The notes below the pieces were generated by a model that did no database searches, was not told the DNA's origin, and saw nothing but the letters and a program-made list of their open reading frames with translations. Source: an uncultured Chitinophagales bacterium (lineage in GTDB: Bacteria; Bacteroidota; Bacteroidia; Chitinophagales; Chitinophagaceae). From it: 14,778 bases of DNA. A program made the translations under genes and the position numbers. The stretch is from contig CAMPIQ010000092.1 of the NCBI GenBank assembly GCA_946886475.1, forward strand, positions 1-14,778. Direction: 5' to 3'. Positions 6,603-12,460 of this stretch are shown in pieces; within the stretch, counting starts at the first letter, position 1; every line of letters starts with the position of its first letter.

Positions 6603-8393
6603 ATGCAATTTAAACAAAGCCTTCAACCCTTTTACTGGAGATTCAATTTAGTCATCATTTCCATATTAATCATCAGTTCTCAGGGCATTACCCAAACTAC
6701 CTACCTGCCACAGGATGCAAGGGAATATATTTTACTGGAAAGACTTGAAATAAAAAGGCAGAAAGATTCCATCCTTAATTTCTCTAAAAACAAACCATTC
6801 AGCAGAAAACAATTCATACCGGTAATAGAAAGAGAATTTTTTCCATTCTTTTCTCAAATGCCTCCCTCTCTTCCAAAATACATTCCCCTGGGTATGGATA
6901 CTGCTATGGTTAACATGGACACTGCGTTAAAGAATCATTACAACACTCAAACCCTTTCCAGGGTGGACTATTTCAATGCCAGAAAAGCCATCATGAACAG
7001 CCCTGAATGGTCGAACAGGATATTTACCAGCAGGAAAAGCCTTGGGAAACATTTTTATAAAACCCCGGCCAATCTTTTTGAAGTCAGAACCAACGATTTT
7101 TTCCTCGCTGTAAACCCTGTATTCCAGTATTATGTTGGAAAAGAAAAAGACGTTGATCAACACATATTTCTGAATACAAGAGGTATCTCTCTTCGCGGAC
7201 GAATTGCCGGAAAGATCGGCTTTGCAGCCTATATCACCGATAACCAGGAGAGAACCCCGGTTTATGTGCAGGAATGGGAAAATAAAAGAAGGTCGGTTCC
7301 CGGTGCAGGCTTTTATAAAGATTTCAAAGGCACGGGCTATGATTATTTTGATGCAAGAGGCTATATAAGTTTTAATGCAGCAAAATTTATAGACATCCAG
7401 TTTGGATACGATAAAAATTTTCTTGGTAATGGCCACAGAAGTTTATTCCTGAGCGATTTTTCAGCACCTGCCCTGTTTCTTAAATTAAATACAAGGGTAT
7501 GGAAATTCAATTATCAGAATTTATTCATGGAATTGAATTCGGCTAACAGACTGAACGCAGACCAGTTGATCCCCAAAAAATATGCTGCCTTCCACCATCT
7601 TGACCTGGCTGTTACCAAATGGCTGAACGTGGGCATATTTGAAGGAGTGATATTCGGCCGCACCAATCATTTTGAATTTGGATATCTCAATCCGGTTATA
7701 TTTTACCGGTCAGTGGAACAACAGAGCGGAAGTTTTGATAATGCAGTTGTTGGTCTGGATGCCAAAGCCAATGTGGCCAAAAAATTTCAGTTCTACGGAC
7801 AGTTTTTGCTGGATGAATTCAATCTGGTAGAATTGAGAAGGGCAAGTGGATGGTGGGCCAATAAAATAGGTTTCCAGTTAGGTGCAAAATACATTGATGC
7901 CTTTAATATCTCCAACCTTGACCTGCAACTGGAAACCAACCGTGTTCGTCCCTTTACCTATTCCCATCGTGATTCCGTTGCTAATTACACGCACTATAAT
8001 CAACCATTGGCGCATCCATTGGGAGCAAGCTTTCAGGAATGGATTGCAATGGTTCGATATCAGCCTGCACCAAACTGGTTCTTTCAGGCGAAAGCCATTT
8101 ATTATATGCAGGGAAGAGATTCGGGCAATATCAGTTACGGGAGTAATATTTTCCTGCCGAATATTTTACCCTACCGCAATAAAGATTTTGGTTTTAGCAT
8201 AGGTGATATTGTCAGATCAAAAACCGGACTTGCAAGTTTTCTTGTTTCATATGAATGGAAGCCTAATTTGTTTTTAGAGGCCAATGCCGTATACCGCAGG
8301 GAAGCAGCTACCATACTTCAGCCATCAAAAAATACTTTTGTGATTTATGCAGGTATAAGATGGAATATGCACAGAAGAGAATTTGATTTTTGA
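6603..8393 (+). CDS. Outer-membrane β-barrel protein, Wzi/RemB-like
   Basis: This 596-residue secreted protein has a signal peptide at about 1-31: basic start, hydrophobic V-I-I-S-I-L-I-I-S-S, and cleavage near I-T-Q. The mature part has many alternating aromatic/polar strands (for example F-Q-Y-Y-V-G and W-F-F-Q-A-K-A-I-Y-Y-M) and ends in phenylalanine, as outer-membrane barrels do. The pattern resembles the capsule-assembly Wzi family and the related RemB surface protein of gliding Bacteroidota, from memory of family features such as Y-x-x-Q-F-x-L-D-E-F and a G-F-G-Y-L-N-P-like motif (F-E-F-G-Y-L-N-P). A role in surface polysaccharide attachment or gliding is inferred. No polysaccharide or gliding genes lie beside it in this window. 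The gene seems to stand alone, divergent from pyrC and followed by a 636-bp gap. Confidence 0.65.
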   Translation: MQFKQSLQPFYWRFNLVIISILIISSQGITQTTYLPQDAREYILLERLEIKRQKDSILNFSKNKPFSRKQFIPVIEREFFPFFSQMPPSLPKYIPLGMDTAMVNMDTALKNHYNTQTLSRVDYFNARKAIMNSPEWSNRIFTSRKSLGKHFYKTPANLFEVRTNDFFLAVNPVFQYYVGKEKDVDQHIFLNTRGISLRGRIAGKIGFAAYITDNQERTPVYVQEWENKRRSVPGAGFYKDFKGTGYDYFDARGYISFNAAKFIDIQFGYDKNFLGNGHRSLFLSDFSAPALFLKLNTRVWKFNYQNLFMELNSANRLNADQLIPKKYAAFHHLDLAVTKWLNVGIFEGVIFGRTNHFEFGYLNPVIFYRSVEQQSGSFDNAVVGLDAKANVAKKFQFYGQFLLDEFNLVELRRASGWWANKIGFQLGAKYIDAFNISNLDLQLETNRVRPFTYSHRDSVANYTHYNQPLAHPLGASFQEWIAMVRYQPAPNWFFQAKAIYYMQGRDSGNISYGSNIFLPNILPYRNKDFGFSIGDIVRSKTGLASFLVSYEWKPNLFLEANAVYRREAATILQPSKNTFVIYAGIRWNMHRREFDF

Positions 8394-8706
8394 TCATCCG
8401 GTAAAATATCCGGGCATTAAGCAAACCCTGATCAGTTGCGATCTGAAATGACTGAAATTTCCATGGATACAATTTTTTACAATGGCCGGATGGCTTATTA
8501 CCGCTAGGTTTCAAGGATTTTATATCAGGAAGTGACAACGGATCAAAACCTGAAACCAGCCTCCCTTGCAGATTTGAACCCATACCGGGTTTTCTGCCTA
8601 TTGCTCAAAAGCCCATCCATTACCGATTACAGAGGTTTTTAAATGCAGATGAATTATGTAAAAACCCCTACAACCCCATAATGGTGTTAACTGCATATGA
8701 CCAAAT

Positions 8707-8726
8707 AAAGGAGGTCCTTTTTTTTT
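8707..8726 (+). terminator. Weak intrinsic terminator-like hairpin with T-run
   Basis: AAAGG and CCTTT pair around AGGT, followed by a run of nine T (8718-8726). The stem is only 5 bp and the site is more than 300 nt beyond the outer-membrane protein gene, so efficient termination is doubtful. The adjacent T-tract could instead serve as easily melted DNA next to the DnaA-box-like cluster. Confidence 0.3.
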
Positions 8727-8736
8727 AAACTTTCCA

Positions 8737-8807
8737 TGTGGAAAATAGCTTGGGTTATGGGAAAATAAGTACAAATTTGTGGAAAGGATAAAGGATAGTG
8801 TGGATAA
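8737..8807 (-). promoter_or_regulatory. DnaA-box cluster, candidate oriC or DnaA-regulated site
   Basis: Three 9-mers in one orientation resemble the DnaA box. TGTGGATAA (8799-8807) is the exact complement of the consensus TTATCCACA. TGTGGAAAA (8737-8745) is the complement of TTTTCCACA, a recognised variant. TGTGGAAAG (8778-8786) is one base further away. Starts are 41 and 21 bp apart, close to four and two helical turns, so all would face the same side. The first box lies in a 14-bp palindrome, TTTCCA-TG-TGGAAA. A T-tract (8718-8726) and AT-rich DNA (8812-8870) flank the cluster, and the next gene is dnaB. Origin function is inference. DnaA control of dnaB is the main alternative. Confidence 0.5.
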
Positions 8808-8866
8808 GGCCATGATATTCGTTAATTGTACTGGAATAATAAGTGAATTAAAATATTCCGTCGAAA

Positions 8867-8901
8867 TTTGATCAGGTAAGATTTATCAGCCCCTATATTC
8901 G
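8867..8901 (+). promoter_or_regulatory. Possible Bacteroidota promoter for dnaB
   Basis: TTTG (8867-8870) and TATATTCG (8894-8901) match the Bacteroidota TTTG ... TAnnTTTG elements, with one mismatch in the second box. The 23-bp spacer is longer than the usual 19-21, so this is a weak call. If real, the dnaB leader would be about 120 nt and would contain the 8985-9004 hairpin. Confidence 0.25.
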
Positions 8902-8984
8902 CCACCTGACTTACTGGGATACAATCAGGATACAATTCCTTAATCATAATATAACAAACCAAACTTACTGAAGGCCCGATAGGT

Positions 8985-9004
8985 CATTGATCGAAAAATC
9001 AATG
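8985..9004 (+). promoter_or_regulatory. Perfect 7-bp hairpin upstream of dnaB
   Basis: CATTGAT (8985-8991) and ATCAATG (8998-9004) form perfect arms around CGAAAA. The hairpin ends 25 bp before the dnaB ATG and is followed by GGTTAACTT. It could be an operator or a leader-RNA structure; no T-run follows directly, so it is unlikely to be a terminator. Confidence 0.45.
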
Positions 9005-9029
9005 GTTAACTTTTTTGACGGATTAATGT

Positions 9030-10583
9030 ATGGATCTTACTAACCTTAACAGGGACAAAAAAAATCGTAGAAAAACCGCTCCGGACCTGAGTACAATGAT
9101 TTATGGCAAGGTACCACCTCAGGCCAAAGATCTTGAAGAGGCCGTACTCGGGGCTGTAATGCTGGAAAAAGCCGCATTTGATGCGGTTGTAGAGATACTC
9201 AAACCTGAAGCTTTCTATGTTGAAAGCCACCAAAGAATATACCGGGCCATGCAATCGCTGGCTAATAAAAGCCAGCCCATTGATATACTCACTGTAGTTG
9301 AAGAACTCAGAGGCCGTGAAGAACTTGAAATGGTAGGTGGCCCCTATTACGTTACCAAACTCACCAATTCAGTTGTTTCTTCTGCCAATATAGAAACGCA
9401 CTCAAGGATCATTCTTCAGAAATTCATTCAGCGTGAACTGATCCGTATCAGCGGCGAGATCATTTCAGATGCTTATGAAGACAGTACCGACGTATTTGAT
9501 TTGCTTGACCAGGCCGAAAGCAAGATCTATGAGGTGACCTCCACCCACCTTAGAAATAATTATGAAACCATCGATTCCGTTTTGGTAAAAACCATTCAAA
9601 GGATTGAGGACCTTCGTCATAAGAATGAAGATATTACCGGTGTACCTTCCGGCTTTGCTTCCATGGACCGGATCACTTATGGATGGCAGCCAACCGACCT
9701 GATCATTTTGGCAGCCCGTCCTTCGGTAGGTAAAACAGCCTTTGCCTTAAACCTTGCCCGAAATGCCGCGCTTCATCCAACCAAACCAACACCTGTTGCT
9801 TTCTTTTCACTGGAGATGAGCGCCGGCCAGCTGGTTCAGCGTATTCTTTCGGCGGAAAGTGAGATATGGCTTGAAAAGATCTCCAGGGGTAAAATGGAAG
9901 AACATGAAATGAAGCAACTTTATGCCAGGGGCATTCAAAGATTATCACAGGCAAATATTTATATAGACGATACGCCGGCATTAAACATTTTTGAATTAAG
10001 AGCTAAGTGCCGCCGCCTGAAAAATGCCAATAATATTGGACTGATCATCATCGATTATTTGCAATTGATGAGTGGAACCAGTGAGAACAGGAATTCGAAC
10101 CGCGAACAGGAAATTTCAAATATTTCCAGGTCTTTAAAAGGTCTAGCCAAAGAATTGCAGGTGCCCATCATTGCCCTTTCACAGCTGAGCAGGGAAGTAG
10201 AAAAGCGTAAGGAAGGAAATAAGATGCCACAGTTAAGCGACCTTCGTGAATCAGGAGCCATTGAACAGGATGCGGATATGGTTATGTTCCTTTACCGTCC
10301 GGAATATTATGATATCACACAGGATGAAATGGGCGATAATAACCGCGGAGAAACCCACGTAAGGATCGCGAAACACCGTAATGGTTCACTTGAAACCATC
10401 AAGCTAAGAGCCCTGCTTCACATCCAGAAATTTATTGAGGATACAGGCGGAGGTGATTTTGGTTCAGGCTTACCTTCCAATTTTAAACCGGTATCAGGTA
10501 ATGATGGAAATGGAGGTGCAAGAATGTTCATTCAAACCGGCAGCAGGATGAATGAACTGCCTGATGACGACGATCCATTTTAG
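9030..10583 (+). CDS. dnaB: Replicative DNA helicase DnaB
   Basis: This 517-residue hexameric 5'-3' helicase unwinds the fork and recruits primase. The N-terminal DnaB domain starts near P29-P-Q-A-K-D-L-E-E-A-V-L-G (residues 29-41), followed by a linker helix region to about 180. The RecA-like domain holds Walker A A229-R-P-S-V-G-K-T-A237, Walker B L338-I-I-I-D-Y-L-Q-L, D404-L-R-E-S-G-A-I-E-Q-D-A-D and the K448-H-R-N-G arginine-finger motif. The basic N-terminal extension (residues 1-25) precedes the conserved fold. The protein ends N-E-L-P-D-D-D-D-P-F, which resembles the single-strand-binding-protein tip D-D-D-I-P-F. No intein or insertion is seen. The ATG at 9030 is favoured because it leaves the whole N-domain intact and follows a long non-coding leader. 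A terminator follows the stop codon. Confidence 0.97.
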   Translation: MDLTNLNRDKKNRRKTAPDLSTMIYGKVPPQAKDLEEAVLGAVMLEKAAFDAVVEILKPEAFYVESHQRIYRAMQSLANKSQPIDILTVVEELRGREELEMVGGPYYVTKLTNSVVSSANIETHSRIILQKFIQRELIRISGEIISDAYEDSTDVFDLLDQAESKIYEVTSTHLRNNYETIDSVLVKTIQRIEDLRHKNEDITGVPSGFASMDRITYGWQPTDLIILAARPSVGKTAFALNLARNAALHPTKPTPVAFFSLEMSAGQLVQRILSAESEIWLEKISRGKMEEHEMKQLYARGIQRLSQANIYIDDTPALNIFELRAKCRRLKNANNIGLIIIDYLQLMSGTSENRNSNREQEISNISRSLKGLAKELQVPIIALSQLSREVEKRKEGNKMPQLSDLRESGAIEQDADMVMFLYRPEYYDITQDEMGDNNRGETHVRIAKHRNGSLETIKLRALLHIQKFIEDTGGGDFGSGLPSNFKPVSGNDGNGGARMFIQTGSRMNELPDDDDPF

Positions 10584-10604
10584 TTACTAACTTCTCTTAA
10601 TAGC

Positions 10605-10631
10605 AAAGCTCTGTTTATCGGAGCTTTTTTT
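10605..10631 (+). terminator. Rho-independent terminator after dnaB
   Basis: AAAGCTC (10605-10611) and GAGCTTT (10621-10627) are perfect 7-bp arms around a 9-nt loop, running into a T-tract that continues to 10631. It lies 21 nt after the dnaB stop codon. It also ends only 13 nt before the rsmE start, so rsmE must rely on read-through or on a promoter inside dnaB. Confidence 0.8.
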
Positions 10632-10644
10632 ATTTCTTCGCATT

Positions 10645-11340
10645 ATGTCACTACCATATTTTTTTATTGAAAAAATAGAAAATGATTCCATTAGTTTAGA
10701 TGAGGATACATCCAAACACATGATCAGCGTTTTGCGTATGCAAATAGGTGAGGAAATTTTACTTACCGATGGAAAGGGCACCAGAGCCAGGGCAGTGATC
10801 ACAGATGACAACAGGAAGAAATGCAAGGTTGATGTTCAATCAACAGAAACTGAAAAAACCCAACAAAGGAAATTTACCATTGCCATATCCATCATAAAGA
10901 ATTCGTCACGCTTTGAATGGTTTGTTGAAAAGGCAACAGAACTTGGCGTGCATGAGATCATACCATTGATTTGCACAAGAACGGAAAAAGAAAAATTCCG
11001 TTCCGACAGAATGAAACAGGTTATGATCAGCGCCATGCTTCAATCACAACAATGCCGGCTTCCTGTATTACGGGAACCAATGGCGCTTACAAAATCTTTT
11101 GAACTGAACTATGACCAGAAATTAATAGCACACTGCCTGCCCGGACAAAAATCACCTTTCAGTGCACCCGAAAAAGATCTGACTACCTGCATACTCATTG
11201 GGCCGGAGGGTGATTTCACACCTGCGGAAATACAAACAGCGCTGGATCATCAGTACATTCCCGTTACCCTCGGCGATACAAGATTAAGAACAGAAACAGC
11301 AGGCATTGCAGCTGCTGTATTGTACTGTATTAAAAAATAA
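10645..11340 (+). CDS. rsmE: 16S rRNA (uracil-1498-N3)-methyltransferase RsmE
   Basis: RsmE methylates N3 of U1498 in 16S rRNA of the 30S subunit, using S-adenosylmethionine. The 231-residue length is normal for the family. The N-terminal PUA-like domain includes H25-M-I-S-V-L-R-M. The SPOUT domain shows E94-x-A-T-E-L-G-V-x-x-I-I-P-L (94-108), the Q-S-Q-Q-C-x-L-P segment (133-140), the SAM-binding I185-G-P-E-G-D-F-T-P-A-E-I, and L209-G-D-T-R-L-R-T-E-T-A-G in the trefoil knot. All hallmark residues are present. It lies downstream of dnaB in the same direction and faces the lipoprotein gene convergently, with 24 bp between the two stop codons. Confidence 0.95.
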   Translation: MSLPYFFIEKIENDSISLDEDTSKHMISVLRMQIGEEILLTDGKGTRARAVITDDNRKKCKVDVQSTETEKTQQRKFTIAISIIKNSSRFEWFVEKATELGVHEIIPLICTRTEKEKFRSDRMKQVMISAMLQSQQCRLPVLREPMALTKSFELNYDQKLIAHCLPGQKSPFSAPEKDLTTCILIGPEGDFTPAEIQTALDHQYIPVTLGDTRLRTETAGIAAAVLYCIKK

Positions 11341-11364
11341 TTTTTCTGTCTACCCTTTATTTAC

Positions 11365-12099
11365 TCAATAATAAGTTTGTACAAGTTCATACGCATTCTC
11401 AAACAACAACCGGTGTCCTTTTGAATTGGTATGAATATAATCACCCAAAGCCAATCCTGATTTTAGTTTATTGTTCAATGGATTAGTAATATCTGTCCAG
11501 AAATTGAGGCTCCTGGTACTGAATTGTTGAATGGTCAGGTCCTTTATCACTCTAAGCTTATTTCTGGCTGTTGTGGTGAAACCATCTCTGGGCTGGGTGG
11601 TAGTAATCAAACAAACGCTACCCTTTGCATAGGCAACAGATTCAATCCTTTTCAAACAACTCATTATTTCAGTATTTGTTAACCAGTCGTAATTATTACT
11701 GGCATAATTCACTATTACAATATCCGGGAGATAGCTCAATGCTTTTGTAATATTGGCAGAGGTTTTAGGATAGTTTCGGCCACGGGGCGGCCTGTATCCG
11801 GTTGGCTGACCATGGTAACAATCGGTACCGCCAATAGCAAGATTTATAATAGTATCAAGCCTGCCATCTGATTTTATTGCATTCTTTAACCTGTTCACCC
11901 AGGCACTATCCGCAGGCACTCCATACCCGGCTGCTGTAGAAGACCCAATAACCACAATTCGCAACAATTCAGTTGCTTCTGATGAAATTGAAGATGTGGT
12001 TTCATTTACAACCTGAAGAGACTGTTCCGGGAGTCTTTCCTTTATACATGCGGAGAAAAGAAAAAGGATGAACAATAGCCCAATCAATAGATTTTTCAT
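11365..12099 (-). CDS. SGNH/GDSL-hydrolase lipoprotein
   Basis: This 244-residue lipoprotein has a basic start, a hydrophobic stretch and the lipobox F15-S-A-C18, so the mature chain would begin at lipidated Cys18. The SGNH blocks are visible: I51-G-S-S-T (nucleophile S54, replacing the GDS motif), the oxyanion glycine in L87-A-I-G-G, N135 in Y-A-S-N-N, and the acid/base pair D220 and H223 in G-D-Y-I-H-T-N-S-K-G-H. The family contains esterases, lipases and carbohydrate deacetylases; the substrate cannot be told from the sequence. C94 and the R-P-P-R-G-R segment (103-108) form an insertion near the active site. It is likely anchored in the inner or outer membrane, facing the periplasm or the surface. 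No other envelope gene is beside it, and it appears monocistronic. Confidence 0.82.
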   Translation of the reverse strand: MKNLLIGLLFILFLFSACIKERLPEQSLQVVNETTSSISSEATELLRIVVIGSSTAAGYGVPADSAWVNRLKNAIKSDGRLDTIINLAIGGTDCYHGQPTGYRPPRGRNYPKTSANITKALSYLPDIVIVNYASNNYDWLTNTEIMSCLKRIESVAYAKGSVCLITTTQPRDGFTTTARNKLRVIKDLTIQQFSTRSLNFWTDITNPLNNKLKSGLALGDYIHTNSKGHRLLFENAYELVQTYY

Positions 12100-12459
12100 T
12101 TTTGGTTTTTGTTTTGGTTTGAATTGTATATAAAATCAATTTGAATACATGTTAACCTTACTTTCATCAGCTTTTAACAGGCGAATCAAGCTAAAGATAT
12201 TCTGAACAGGTACTTTATGCTGTACTGATTAAAAACGATAGCAACCCATAATGCGGGCAGGAGAACGGAGACTTACAGAAATACTTTCTCAATGGGTATT
12301 GATGCACAGGGTCAACACGACGTATAGTTTTTTTGAACATCTAAATCTACGGGCATTTTGGTGAGTGCAGGGATATAACTGTACACCTGCTTTCAACATC
12401 CGGCCTGGCCGTATTTGGAATCTCGAAAAATTGGTTAACTTAAATGAAGAAAATTAACC
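12100..12459. other. 360-bp divergent intergenic region
   Basis: The region separates the lipoprotein gene (minus) from the sensor kinase gene (plus), so it should carry both promoters. I find no clear TTTG ... TAnnTTTG pair. A partial match is TAGTTTTT at 12325, with a TTG 23 bp upstream. A 37-codon frame (12251-12364) has no recognisable product. GCAGG (12367-12371) and CCTGC (12386-12390) form a weak inverted repeat. The last 28 bases form a hairpin described separately. Confidence 0.5.
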
Positions 12460-12460
12460 A
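12432..12460 (+). promoter_or_regulatory. Hairpin overlapping the sensor-kinase start codon
   Basis: TGGTTAA (12432-12438) and TTAACCA (12454-12460) are perfect 7-bp arms with a 15-nt loop. The final A is the first base of the kinase ATG. Folding in the mRNA would bury the ribosome-binding area. The loop also contains an out-of-frame ATG (12444) that opens a 33-codon frame ending at 12545 inside the kinase gene. Translational control is inferred only from this placement. Confidence 0.4.

Larger units (their letters stand above)
8394..9029. other. 636-bp gene-free region upstream of dnaB
   Basis: No convincing gene is present on either strand; the short minus-strand reading frames here have low-complexity products and no plausible starts. 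The region contains an 8-bp inverted repeat (GGTTTTTA 8634-8641 / TAAAAACC 8659-8666), a short GGAGGTCC-centred hairpin followed by nine T (8707-8726), a cluster of DnaA-box-like sites (8737-8807), AT-rich DNA (about 8812-8870), direct repeats of GGATACAAT (8917-8925 and 8928-8936) and a hairpin (8985-9004). Its unusual length and content suggest a regulatory or replication function. Confidence 0.7.

Noticed and set aside
8555..8620. tRNA-like T-arm (GGGTTCAAATC on the minus strand)
   Set aside because: The flanking bases do not form a T-stem, and no acceptor, D or anticodon arms can be drawn.
8707..8768. Small gene with a perfect Shine-Dalgarno AAAGGAGGT before an ATG at 8736
   Set aside because: The frame is only 10 codons, the spacing to the ATG is about 21 nt, and Bacteroidota rarely use strong Shine-Dalgarno sites; a hairpin with T-run explains the motif.
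8308..8813. Two minus-strand frames of 91 and 71 codons near the dnaB upstream region
   Set aside because: The first overlaps the 3' end of the outer-membrane gene; neither product has recognisable domains, and the second runs across the DnaA-box-like cluster and T-tract.
11330..11370. Bidirectional terminator between rsmE and the lipoprotein gene
   Set aside because: The only symmetry is AAAAAT-A-ATTTTT, which lacks GC pairs and would not form a stable stem.
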